From Leclercia pneumoniae (GTDB lineage Bacteria > Pseudomonadota > Gammaproteobacteria > Enterobacterales > Enterobacteriaceae), in the NCBI RefSeq assembly GCF_017348915.1, contig NZ_CP071383.1:2852001-2916000 (forward strand): a stretch of 64,000 nucleotides of DNA, in the 5' to 3' direction. Below the pieces are notes generated by a model. That model saw only the letters and a program-made list of their open reading frames with translations, searched no databases and had not been told where the DNA came from. Positions 24,070-31,622 of the stretch are shown in pieces. The stretch's first letter is position 1. Each line of letters begins with the position of its first letter. Position numbers and translations under genes: made by a program.

Positions 24070-24575
24070 AATTACTCCTGATTTCATTTAGATAATTGTT
24101 CAGGTGACAGAACGTTAATGCCCTGCCACGCCAGGTTCATGAGCACATTACTGCGACAGGATAGGAGGAAAAAGTCAGCAGCCGAATTAAGACTTTCTCT
24201 CGAAAAGGTAAAATAGAACGTATACCAGGGACAGTTTAATCATGCTGTGTCCCAGAGCGGCGCTTGCCTGTATCGATCCCGAATGAGGGGCTTAACGGGC
24301 GGCCGGTTTTCCCACCCAGTTTCATTACTGCTTCCTGCAACATAAATTTCTCAGTTTTAATGACTATTCCGCCTTAATGTTTTTCGGTTGCAATAACCTC
24401 ATTCGGAACATATTTGTTCTTTATTTCTCTTTTCTCTTCAGAAGATCCTAAAAACCCTGAAGCCGAATCCGGGCTGGCTAATCGTATTGAAGGGTGAGGG
24501 AGCTACAGCAGGAAGGGGTTCACGGCATGAGGTGGATGGAAACGGAAGGTCTGTTTTGAGCGAAAAGCGGACGTT
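24070..24575. other. About 500 bases without a recognisable intact gene
   Basis: It contains the upstream region of the AhpD-like remnant. A 35-codon open frame on the minus strand (from about 24341 to 24235, beginning MLQEAVMKLGGKTGRPLSPS) has no clear ribosome site and no recognised family. At 24557-24572 lies the second exact copy of TGAGCGAAAAGCGGAC. The region looks like decayed island sequence. Confidence 0.5.
24557..24575 (+). repeat. Copy 2 of the TGAGCGAAAAGCGGAC repeat
   Basis: An exact 16-base match to 22192-22207, followed by GTT. It sits directly before the GNAT remnant. Confidence 0.6.
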
Positions 24576-24809
24576 ATGACTCTACAGTACTACTATAAAA
24601 TTTATATATATGAACAATATCGTGGTAACGGAATAGGCAGCCAAATGCTGAGCGCGATTCTGTCCCTTTCGAATAAAGTAGATCTGCTTTGTTCGTCCGA
24701 TCTTGTTCCATTTTACGAATCTGACGGAACTCATTCTAAAGGTAAATTCACTACACCATCAGATGCGAATTTCACAAAACTACGGATATGTATTCAGGTT
24801 TATGCGTAA
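24576..24809 (+). pseudogene. GNAT acetyltransferase remnant
   Basis: A 77-codon open frame whose first half reads as the C-terminal part of a GNAT enzyme: an acetyl-CoA loop in YEQYRGNGIGSQMLSAIL and the typical VDLLCSSDLVPFYES segment. The N-terminal half is absent, and after about residue 50 the sequence no longer looks like the family, suggesting a frameshift. The base composition is AT-rich, unlike the core genes. It is probably a decayed fragment. Confidence 0.65.
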
Positions 24810-24958
24810 TGAGCACTAATGACAGTGTGGACGCAAAAGGACTACCTATCTTTAACTGAACGATAGAGATATGGAAAATATGGCTAAGGACATCATTTCA
24901 GCCCAAAATTGACCGCAATCCCAGCAAAACCGGGGATTTTAATTATCATTTTCTACAG

Positions 24959-25981
24959 TTACATAAAGGGCTTTATAAGACTATCTAAAAATTTGGCCAT
25001 TTCATTTACTGATATATAGTGCTTTATAATAAGCGATATTAAAAAGGTCATGAAAAGGCTTACAAAGGTGCCCAACATAATGTACTCAGAACGATGGCTG
25101 TCATTGTCATCTTTCAAGTCATTGAATCTGAATGCAGTTTTTATTGCCATCATAGCTGCTATCGCTGTAAATTGTCCGTAAATGAAGAAAGTGAATATCA
25201 TTACCCGCTCTACAAACCCTATCCATTGCCCCCCTTTATTTGAGGAGAATGCCATTTTGGATTCTATACTAATATCAACCTTTGGTATTTCCATTACAAT
25301 GATTTCAGCACGTTTTCTGTAGTCTGTAAATGCTGTATTGGCATCGGAAGATGCGCAAGATGCACTATTCATTAGCGTATTAAGCTTTTCCTTAAGATTA
25401 TCTTCTAACATTCTAGATATATGGCTCTTAGTAACTTTGATGTGAGTTATCTTAGTTTCCGCCATTGCCATAGTAAGAAATTTTTCAACGAAAAATGAAA
25501 CCGGCCTCAAAAGGATAAGTAAACCACAGACAACAAGAGCGAAACTTGCCAATCCTTTAATATGGTCATACTTTAATAAACTAAACTTCATTATTTCAAA
25601 TGATTGAATACATACAACCAACAGAATAATGGTTAAAAAATGAATAATCTGATCTGATACGAAAAATAAAAAATCTCTTTTTGGGTATTTAATGTTTAAT
25701 TTTTCTTTCAAACCATCAATTACTAAATGGATAAAAGCATAAGCCGTGCCAGTGTACAAAACAGGATAAGCAAAAATGAAGATATTTCCGCCCATTAAGT
25801 AAAACCATATAGTGAGACTTAAAAGAAATGCCAGGTAATGCTCTCCGGCATGAACCACGTGTGCTACCACAGCTGCCTTTTTTCCACGGAGACCGGATTT
25901 CCTTTCCACCATACTTTTACTTTGCGTGTAAAAATCAACAATGAGATGAGACAAAATGAGTAAAAGAGCGAGGTAAAACAT
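24959..25981 (-). CDS. DUF3307-family polytopic membrane protein, partner of SatD-like protein
   Basis: A 340-aa membrane protein. The N-terminal DUF3307 domain (about residues 1-125) has four helices bearing repeated polar motifs: HLIVD (His12, Asp16), HVVHAGEH (His41, His44, His48), HLVID (His85, Asp89) and DQIIH (Asp110, His114). Another helix (about 143-165), a cytosolic helical linker (about 175-245) and a C-terminal pair of helices (about 255-320, starting GQWIGFVERVMIFTFFIYGQ) follow. The repeated His/Asp pairs look like an intramembrane metal site; that is an inference. Its ATG follows the upstream gene's stop with no gap. Function is unknown. Confidence 0.8.
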   Translation of the reverse strand: MFYLALLLILSHLIVDFYTQSKSMVERKSGLRGKKAAVVAHVVHAGEHYLAFLLSLTIWFYLMGGNIFIFAYPVLYTGTAYAFIHLVIDGLKEKLNIKYPKRDFLFFVSDQIIHFLTIILLVVCIQSFEIMKFSLLKYDHIKGLASFALVVCGLLILLRPVSFFVEKFLTMAMAETKITHIKVTKSHISRMLEDNLKEKLNTLMNSASCASSDANTAFTDYRKRAEIIVMEIPKVDISIESKMAFSSNKGGQWIGFVERVMIFTFFIYGQFTAIAAMMAIKTAFRFNDLKDDNDSHRSEYIMLGTFVSLFMTFLISLIIKHYISVNEMAKFLDSLIKPFM

Positions 25982-26638
25982 TTAAATTATTCCTGTAATG
26001 TATTTCCGGCAATCCATTAATGACTCGATAACTCTTTCTGTTCCTGAACGTTCGATTATCTTGTGTATATTCTGTCGGCTTTTTTGCGCCTTCTTTGCCA
26101 GTTCTGGCGGGTTAACATCCATAACATCCAGAGCCTCTTTCAGAATCTCCGCCTGTGGCTTCGAAAGCATTGTTATCGTGTTATCGAGAAGATTTGTAAT
26201 GGATGATAATGAAAACATAAGCGCCTTATGCGATGAGTTAAACACCATGTTTTTGGCCTTATGCATGGTTTCAAGATTTCTGCCCGACAGTATGTAAGCA
26301 ACTTCATAAGCACTTTCATCGTATTGAGAATATTTGTTTAGCATTTCAATTGAAATGGAAAGCCTGGCATCCAGTTTTGTCAGTTCGTATACATCCGTCA
26401 AAGAGATCAGGTAAGTTCGGATAAATGCGGCCATCTCTAGAATAGATTGAGGTGATTCAACCGTAATTTGGAATGAATCGCCCCTGAAAAACTCAGTTTT
26501 AGATACGCCATACCAGTCGTGTCGCGTAACTTCCTTCAGCATCGTTGTAGCTATTTGCCTGTATGTTATACCGCGATCCAGTCCACCCATAGAGGTTACC
26601 AAATCCCCTGTGATGACCCCCATATATCTGTTTTCCAT
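25982..26638 (-). CDS. SatD-family protein with cyclase-like palm motifs and C-terminal HTH
   Basis: A 218-aa cytosolic protein of the SatD type. Residues 7-16 (GVITGDLVTS) and 48-60 (TEFFRGDSFQITV), spaced about 40 apart, followed by a helix and LDARLSISI (89-97), follow the order seen in class III nucleotidyl cyclases (a strand with metal Asp, then a GDxF hairpin, then a short strand). Asp12 and Asp54 are the candidate metal ligands. Residues 160-200 form a probable helix-turn-helix (PPELAKKAQKSRQNIHKIIE). SatD in streptococci is named from an acid-tolerance locus; biochemical function is not established. It is the first gene of the pair, with a paired-palindrome promoter. Confidence 0.75.
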   Translation of the reverse strand: MENRYMGVITGDLVTSMGGLDRGITYRQIATTMLKEVTRHDWYGVSKTEFFRGDSFQITVESPQSILEMAAFIRTYLISLTDVYELTKLDARLSISIEMLNKYSQYDESAYEVAYILSGRNLETMHKAKNMVFNSSHKALMFSLSSITNLLDNTITMLSKPQAEILKEALDVMDVNPPELAKKAQKSRQNIHKIIERSGTERVIESLMDCRKYITGII

Positions 26639-26704
26639 CGTTTATCCTCTCCCTAGGCTCAAGTATTCATTCATTTAGCGTGACGATAAATAATTGTTGA
26701 CATG

Positions 26705-26732
26705 ATACTACTTTGTCATATTTTTTAGTCAA
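26705..26732 (-). promoter_or_regulatory. Promoter of the SatD-like/DUF3307 operon
   Basis: On the minus strand TTGACT (26732-26727) and TAGTAT (26710-26705) are 16 bases apart, about 65 bases upstream of the SatD-like ATG. The -35 lies inside the downstream-proximal palindrome, so an operator-bound protein would block it. Confidence 0.6.
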
Positions 26733-26775
26733 CCAAAATGATTGACATTGGGCATTGTCAACCATTTTGGTTGAC
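26728..26775. promoter_or_regulatory. Tandem 19-bp palindromic operators before the SatD-like gene
   Basis: Two copies of GTCAACCA-N3-TGGTTGAC. The copy at 26757-26775 is a perfect palindrome (TTT centre). The copy at 26728-26746 has one mismatch (TGATTGAC). Centres are 29 bp apart, just under three helical turns. The outer arms also form a perfect 13-bp inverted repeat (26728-26740 with 26763-26775). The proximal copy overlaps the promoter -35. The natural candidate binder is the HTH of the SatD-like protein. Confidence 0.75.
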
Positions 26776-26836
26776 GATCTCGCCAGCTAGTCTGCTGGTT
26801 TTACACGTAAATTTGACTTAAAGCAGGCGTGAAAGA

Positions 26837-27486
26837 CTAACCATTTCTGCTCTTCTCCGTGTCCCGCCGGTGTTTGTCTGCAATCCGTTTTGACTTCCTT
26901 TCCATCCGGCGCAGGGTTGAAGCCGACTTCGAGGCCTGCATCTGGATCAGTCGCTCCCGGATGGACGCAGAAGGATTGAAACCGCCTTCCCATGACGTGA
27001 GACTGATGGCAAATTCGCGGCAGATATCCTCTGATAATTCCACTACATAAAGACCGTGTTTTGCATAGAGCTCCTGACGCTTGCTGTAATAACCTGAAAA
27101 ATCCGGCCCGTCCTCAAAGTATCTGTCATCAAGGTTAGCCAGCTCATTCCTTAACTGGGCGTGTTTGGATTCAATGCTGTGCAGTCTGTAGAGCATATCT
27201 GTGTTGAGATATTTGTAATCCCCTTTACCGATGACATTTTCAGTTCCGGCTCATCGTATCTCATGATGATTTCCTTAGAGACAGGATCATATATCCCTTC
27301 ATTACCCGAAAGAAATTCGCAATCAGCAATGTACTTATCGAGAATAAAAATCAGCTAAACGATAATGTAACGTTCTTCTCTCTTTTGTTTACTTTTTTCG
27401 AATACGGCTTCTTTAATCGTGTTGTATACCAGTGGTGCTACAACTGCCGTTTCCGCACCAAACAGCGTCCACGTTTCTTTTGCCAC
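26837..27486 (-). pseudogene. Broken gene of unknown family (nonsense codon plus frameshift)
   Basis: From GTG 27486 (with AGGAAAG upstream) the frame reads MAKETWTLFGAETAVVAPLV and on to ERYIIV, then hits TAG at 27357-27355. It continues in the same frame (DKYIADCEFLSGNEG, RYDEPELK) to an AAAA run at 27240-27237, where a one-base shift leads into GKGDYKYLNTDMLYRLHSIE and a basic C-terminus ending TEKSRNG. An earlier ATG at 27544 is also possible, with another shift. The downstream 119 codons could be translated alone from ATG 27196. I do not recognise the family. Confidence that the parts once were one gene is moderate. Confidence 0.55.
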
Positions 27487-27609
27487 CCGGCTTTCCTCTG
27501 TATTCGTGGAACCTCCCTACCTTCATTACATTATCATTTGCCATGGTCATTATTTTTGCGTGCGGCAAATACATTCCTGCAACCCAGTTGAGAGGATCGG
27601 TTACTCTGG

Positions 27610-28356
27610 CTACCAAAATGACGCGTATCTATCTGACGTAGTTAATTTATCCCCACCTTTATCTCCATTACAAACATCGCAGACCATTTGCAAATTGGTT
27701 GGATCGTTAGTTCCCTCAAGATTGAGTGGGACAATATGATCAATCGCGATATTTGCAGTATTAGCATATACCCCCGTTAGATCGCGCTGGCAAATAGCAC
27801 AGTGTCCATCTTCCCGCTTTAATAGACCTTTTTTTAACCAAACAGGCCATCGTGTCCAGCGCACCATCACACCATCACGCTTAAGATAAGACGGATAATC
27901 AGATTGTTTTAATTTTTTTATTTCTTCAGAAACATTAAGATTAAACTGACGCATCACGTCGCGGTCTCTGAAAAGCAGAGTGAATGTATCTTTTACCAAG
28001 GATGGGTTTACCTCTGAGTTAAATATCTCAAAAAGATATTCATGATAATTACACTTCTGGTACTCTTCGAACCTCTGAAAAATTACATTATAAGCATCAA
28101 ATTCCTTATAAATATCTTGATAGATTTCACATCCCATTTTTTTTAAGTCGTGCCGGAAATCATCCAGTATTCTGTAAGATATATAATCATGAAGAAGCGT
28201 GTAAGTTTGTGGTTTAATCGTTATTTTTAAAACATCTTCCCCCATATAAAAAGAATATTTAAAAGGGATGCGGCATTCTTCGCTGTATATTTCTCCCTTT
28301 ATCATGGCGGCTGCGTCAAGTGCGTACCGTTGTCGTGCCACAGCGAATCTGTTCAT
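27610..28356 (-). CDS. HNH endonuclease-domain protein
   Basis: A 248-aa protein. The first 165 residues are charged and helical, without a recognised domain. The C-terminal HNH domain is complete: Cys186 and Cys189 (HCAICQRDL), the catalytic pair in AIDHIVPLNLEG (Asp206, His207), Asn221 in PTNLQMVCDVCNGDKGG and the second zinc pair Cys226 and Cys229. It should be a metal-dependent nuclease. AGGA stands eight bases before ATG 28356, whose ATG overlaps the stop of a 31-codon ORF. It is AT-rich, unlike the core genome. Possible roles are defence or mobile-element nuclease. Confidence 0.85.
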   Translation of the reverse strand: MNRFAVARQRYALDAAAMIKGEIYSEECRIPFKYSFYMGEDVLKITIKPQTYTLLHDYISYRILDDFRHDLKKMGCEIYQDIYKEFDAYNVIFQRFEEYQKCNYHEYLFEIFNSEVNPSLVKDTFTLLFRDRDVMRQFNLNVSEEIKKLKQSDYPSYLKRDGVMVRWTRWPVWLKKGLLKREDGHCAICQRDLTGVYANTANIAIDHIVPLNLEGTNDPTNLQMVCDVCNGDKGGDKLTTSDRYASFW

Positions 28357-28448
28357 TTAAATTTTCCTGTTATAACCGTGGTGCCATCCGGATATTCATT
28401 GATGGCACTACTCCCAATTTGAGCAATTTTTTGTTGAGTAGCTGACAT
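28353..28448 (-). CDS. 31-codon ORF coupled to the HNH gene
   Basis: ATG 28448 has an AAGGTG site six bases upstream. The product MSATQQKIAQIGSSAINEYP plus DGTTVITGKFK is small and polar, with no signal or membrane segment. Its TGA overlaps the HNH ATG in the form ATGA, a classical coupling arrangement. It could be a short partner (inhibitor or immunity peptide), a leader, or the start of a gene that was split. No family is recognised. Confidence 0.55.
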   Translation of the reverse strand: MSATQQKIAQIGSSAINEYPDGTTVITGKFK

Positions 28449-28946
28449 GTTAACACCTTAATGGGATCTTAAATTCAGCCTGAAATGCAGAAAATTTATC
28501 GGCCAAATCCATTTACCTAAGTTGCGTATAAAAGTCTTGTTAGCTGGAAGTACACATGTCACTGGCGACTGACATATTATACCATATGTTCAGGAAGTGT
28601 AATAACTGATGCACCTAATCAGGCTGGGAAGTATCATTATTCAGTAAAACGCCAACTCTTCTGGACCATGCTACTAGATAATCATCAAACCGCAGGAGTT
28701 AGGTTAAAACTCAGTCTTTCCGATGAAGACTTCATAGTGTTAACCTGCTCCCTTTTATTTAACAAAGTATGATGTTGGACACGTCCGCTTCTGGCACAAA
28801 GCGGACCTTTTCGATTTTTTCCCTGAACGTTAACAGGACATCTGTGTCTCGCAGCTCAGGTGCCACTTCTGCTTTGCGTTGACGGTCGAACGTTGCAGGA
28901 TACGTTGCGTCGCCACGAAACTAGCCCACCCTCTCTTCTTTGCTGG
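28449..28946. other. About 500 bases between the HNH operon and mglC
   Basis: No convincing gene is visible on either strand. The 28783-28806 segment is a hairpin (GTCCGCTT / AAGCGGAC, 8-bp arms, 8-base loop) followed by CTTTT. Its right arm contains the AAAGCGGACCTT element seen near sanA and near the GNAT remnant. The stretch probably includes the promoter of the HNH operon near its left end and the right boundary of the island. Confidence 0.5.
28783..28809 (+). repeat. GTCCGCTT hairpin with third copy of AAAGCGGACCTT
   Basis: Perfect 8-bp arms with an 8-base loop, then CTTTT on the plus strand. It may work as a terminator. The sequence AAAGCGGACCTT is shared with 22199-22210. Confidence 0.5.
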
Positions 28947-28975
28947 AAATAAAAAAGCCCGCTCACTGAGCGGGC
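28947..28975 (-). terminator. Terminator of the mgl operon
   Basis: On the minus strand GCCCGCTCA and TGAGCGGGC form a tight GC-rich stem followed by six T and more T-rich sequence. It lies 20 bases after the mglC stop. Confidence 0.9.
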
Positions 28976-28994
28976 CTGATAACAGATGGATAGA

Positions 28995-30005
28995 TTATTT
29001 CTTACGCGCGTATTTCAGTGAATCCAGCGCAACGGCGAAGATAATAATGCCGCCCTTGATAATGTACTGCCAGTAAGGGTTCACGCCGATATAGGTCAGA
29101 CCGTAGTTGATAACGGTAAAGATAATGACCCCCGTCACCACGCCGAGTACGGTACCCACACCGCCGCTGAACGAGACGCCGCCCACTACGCAGGCTGCAA
29201 TCGCATCCAGTTCGTACATAAAGCCGAGGTTGTTGGTTGCCGAACCGATACGGCCCGCTTCCAGCATCCCACCGAAGGCATAGAAGACACCCGACAGCGC
29301 ATAAATCATCAGCAGATTCAGGCCAACGTTAACGCCAGACACTTTTGCCGCTTCCGGGTTGCCGCCGATAGCGAAGATGTTTTTGCCAAAACGGGTCTTG
29401 TTCCACAGGATCCAGACGAAGGCCACCGCAATCAAAGCATAGAAGGTGATATACGAGAGACGGAAGCTCCCGAGTGCGATAAAGCCCTGCGTGAAGGAGG
29501 AGAATCCGCTGTCGAAGCCAGAAATAGGCGACGCGCCTACGAAGTCATAGTACAGGGAGTTGATACCGTAAACGATGATCATCGTACCCAGGGTGGTGAT
29601 AAACGGCGTCACGTTCAGGTAAGCGATGATAATGCCGTTAATCAGACCAATGACGGCACCCACTGCGCAGACGATGAGCATAACCACGAAAATCGGCATG
29701 GTTGCCATCTCCGGGAACACCTTGTTGGCGTTCTCCATCGACTGCAACAGCGTGGCGGCGACAACCGCAGCCAGACCCACCTGACGTCCTGCAGAGAGGT
29801 CTGTCCCCTGGGTCACAATCAGCCCGGCAACGCCGAGGGCGATGATAATACGCACGGAGGACTGGGTCAGGATGTTACTCAAGTTCAATAAGCTTAAGAA
29901 CGTGGGGTCCTGGAAAATAATAATGGCCAGTAACACTAAAAGAACAACGTAAATACCGCCTTCTTTCAGATAAGTGAGAAAACTTTTTTTATTTAACGCA
30001 CTCAT
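28995..30005 (-). CDS. mglC: MglC, galactose/methylgalactoside ABC permease
   Basis: A 336-aa permease, same length as E. coli MglC, with eight to ten helices of the ribose/galactose (BPD_transp_2) class. It has the conserved GLIVTQGTDLSAGRQVGLAA and GGNPEAAKVSGVNV ATPase-contact segments. It forms the homodimeric channel for D-galactose and methyl-beta-galactoside. It is the last gene of mglBAC, 15 bases after mglA, and is followed by a strong terminator. Confidence 0.97.
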   Translation of the reverse strand: MSALNKKSFLTYLKEGGIYVVLLVLLAIIIFQDPTFLSLLNLSNILTQSSVRIIIALGVAGLIVTQGTDLSAGRQVGLAAVVAATLLQSMENANKVFPEMATMPIFVVMLIVCAVGAVIGLINGIIIAYLNVTPFITTLGTMIIVYGINSLYYDFVGASPISGFDSGFSSFTQGFIALGSFRLSYITFYALIAVAFVWILWNKTRFGKNIFAIGGNPEAAKVSGVNVGLNLLMIYALSGVFYAFGGMLEAGRIGSATNNLGFMYELDAIAACVVGGVSFSGGVGTVLGVVTGVIIFTVINYGLTYIGVNPYWQYIIKGGIIIFAVALDSLKYARKK

Positions 30006-30020
30006 GAGGAGCCCCTGATC

Positions 30021-31541
30021 TTAAAGGTGCAAAGACGCAAGACGGAGAATTTCGTTTTGCGTTGTCGTTTTGGTGTCAACAATTCCGGCAACGAGACCAT
30101 TGCTCATTACCAGAATACGGTCTGTGATCCCTAACAATTCCGGCATTTCGGAAGAAATAATAATGATCCCTTTATTCTTTTTAGCCAGTTCAGCAATCAG
30201 CTGATAGATTTCAAATTTTGCACCTACGTCAATACCACGGGTGGGTTCGTCCAGCATTAAAATTTCGGGCTGGGTCAACAACCAGCGGCCAATAATGACC
30301 TTCTGCTGGTTACCACCAGAGAGAGAACCAATCTGGGTACGGTGTCCTGGCGTTTTAACGCGCATTGAGTCAATAACCCACTGGGTATCACTCTTCATGC
30401 GGGAATTATCCAGCAGGCCAACTTTATTTTTATAGTTGCGAATATTAGAGATTAACGAGTTAAAGTTAATATCCAGATAAGCGTAAATACCGGTAGAGCG
30501 GCGCTCTTCGGTGACCAGCGCAAAACCATGGTTAATGGCTTCGTTGGCGTTATGGTTATTAATTTTTTTACCATGCAGGGTAATGGTGCCGCCCGATTTT
30601 TCACGGATACCAAACAGGGTTTCCACGATATCGGTACGCTTCGCCCCCACCAGACCGGCAATGCCCAGGATCTCGCCCTTATGCAGGTCGAAGGAGACAT
30701 CACGAATCGAGGGTTGACGCAGAGAGGTCAGGTTACGGACCTCGAGGATCACTTCGCCCGGGACGTTCTCGCGGTCCGGGAAGCGCTGGTTCAGTGAGCG
30801 CCCCACCATCATGGCGATGATCTTATCCATATCCAGCCCTTCAAGAGGCTGAGTGGCAATCCACTGACCGTCACGCAGAATGGTGATTTCATCGCAGAGC
30901 TGGAAGATCTCTTCCATCTTATGCGAGATATAAACAATGCCGCAGCCACGCTCTTTCAGCTTGCGGATAATAGTAAACAGATGGTTCACCTCTTTTTCCG
31001 TTAAGGAAGAAGTCGGTTCATCCATAATGACAATCTTGGCATCATAGGAAAAGGCTTTCGCAATTTCGATCATCTGCATTTGAGAAACGGATAGCGTGCC
31101 AACGCGGGCCCGTGGGTCAATATCAATATCCAGTTCATCAAAAATCGCTTTGGTATCGCGATACATTTTGTCCTGATCGACAAATACGCCTTTAGTGGGG
31201 TAACGCCCCAGCCACATATTGTCCATAACAGAACGCTGGAGAACCAGGTTTAATTCCTGGTGCACCATTGAAATGCCGTTTTCCAGTGCTTCTTTGGCCG
31301 AATGGAAGTCAATCTCTTTCCCCTGAAAAAGAATGCTACCTGAATCTTTAGAATAGATTCCAAAAAGGCATTTTAATAATGTTGATTTACCTGCACCGTT
31401 CTCCCCCATCAACGCGTGAATAGAGTGAGGACGCACTTTCAAATTAACATTATCGAGAGCCTTAACGCCCGGGAAAGACTTGTTGATATTGCTCATTTCC
31501 AACAAGAATTCACCCGACGACTGAGTATTTGTGCTGACCAT
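30021..31541 (-). CDS. mglA: MglA, galactose/methylgalactoside ABC ATPase
   Basis: A 506-aa tandem ABC ATPase, same length as E. coli from ATG 31541 (AAGGT upstream); the frame upstream of it lacks support. The first cassette has Walker [10 protein letters not shown] and Walker [12 protein letters not shown]. The second has a degenerate Walker A (GLVGAKRTD), an intact signature LSGGNQQKV and Walker [12 protein letters not shown], as is normal for sugar-class ATPases. It powers MglC. A hairpin separates it from mglB. Confidence 0.97.
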   Translation of the reverse strand: MVSTNTQSSGEFLLEMSNINKSFPGVKALDNVNLKVRPHSIHALMGENGAGKSTLLKCLFGIYSKDSGSILFQGKEIDFHSAKEALENGISMVHQELNLVLQRSVMDNMWLGRYPTKGVFVDQDKMYRDTKAIFDELDIDIDPRARVGTLSVSQMQMIEIAKAFSYDAKIVIMDEPTSSLTEKEVNHLFTIIRKLKERGCGIVYISHKMEEIFQLCDEITILRDGQWIATQPLEGLDMDKIIAMMVGRSLNQRFPDRENVPGEVILEVRNLTSLRQPSIRDVSFDLHKGEILGIAGLVGAKRTDIVETLFGIREKSGGTITLHGKKINNHNANEAINHGFALVTEERRSTGIYAYLDINFNSLISNIRNYKNKVGLLDNSRMKSDTQWVIDSMRVKTPGHRTQIGSLSGGNQQKVIIGRWLLTQPEILMLDEPTRGIDVGAKFEIYQLIAELAKKNKGIIIISSEMPELLGITDRILVMSNGLVAGIVDTKTTTQNEILRLASLHL

Positions 31542-31579
31542 AATTATACCTTGTTGGCCTCGCATATCGCGTTATAAAA

Positions 31580-31599
31580 GGGCGCAACGAATTGCGCCC
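31580..31599 (-). promoter_or_regulatory. Intercistronic hairpin between mglB and mglA
   Basis: A perfect 8-bp stem with a 4-base loop (GGGCGCAA CGAA TTGCGCCC) in the 81-base gap. It has no T-run. Such hairpins protect the binding-protein mRNA 3' end and give more MglB than MglA/MglC. Confidence 0.6.
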
Positions 31600-31622
31600 A
31601 GTGAGAACTTACAAAAAAGAAC

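Noticed and set aside
27413-27616. A 67-codon minus-strand frame beginning MVARVTDPLNWVAG
   Set aside because: It may include the original start of the decayed gene (ATG 27544) but most of it is out of frame with the recognisable part. No independent support was found.
22734-28994. Possibility that the island is a prophage or integrative element
   Set aside because: Only one IS remnant is visible. No integrase, tRNA att site, phage structural or conjugation genes could be found.
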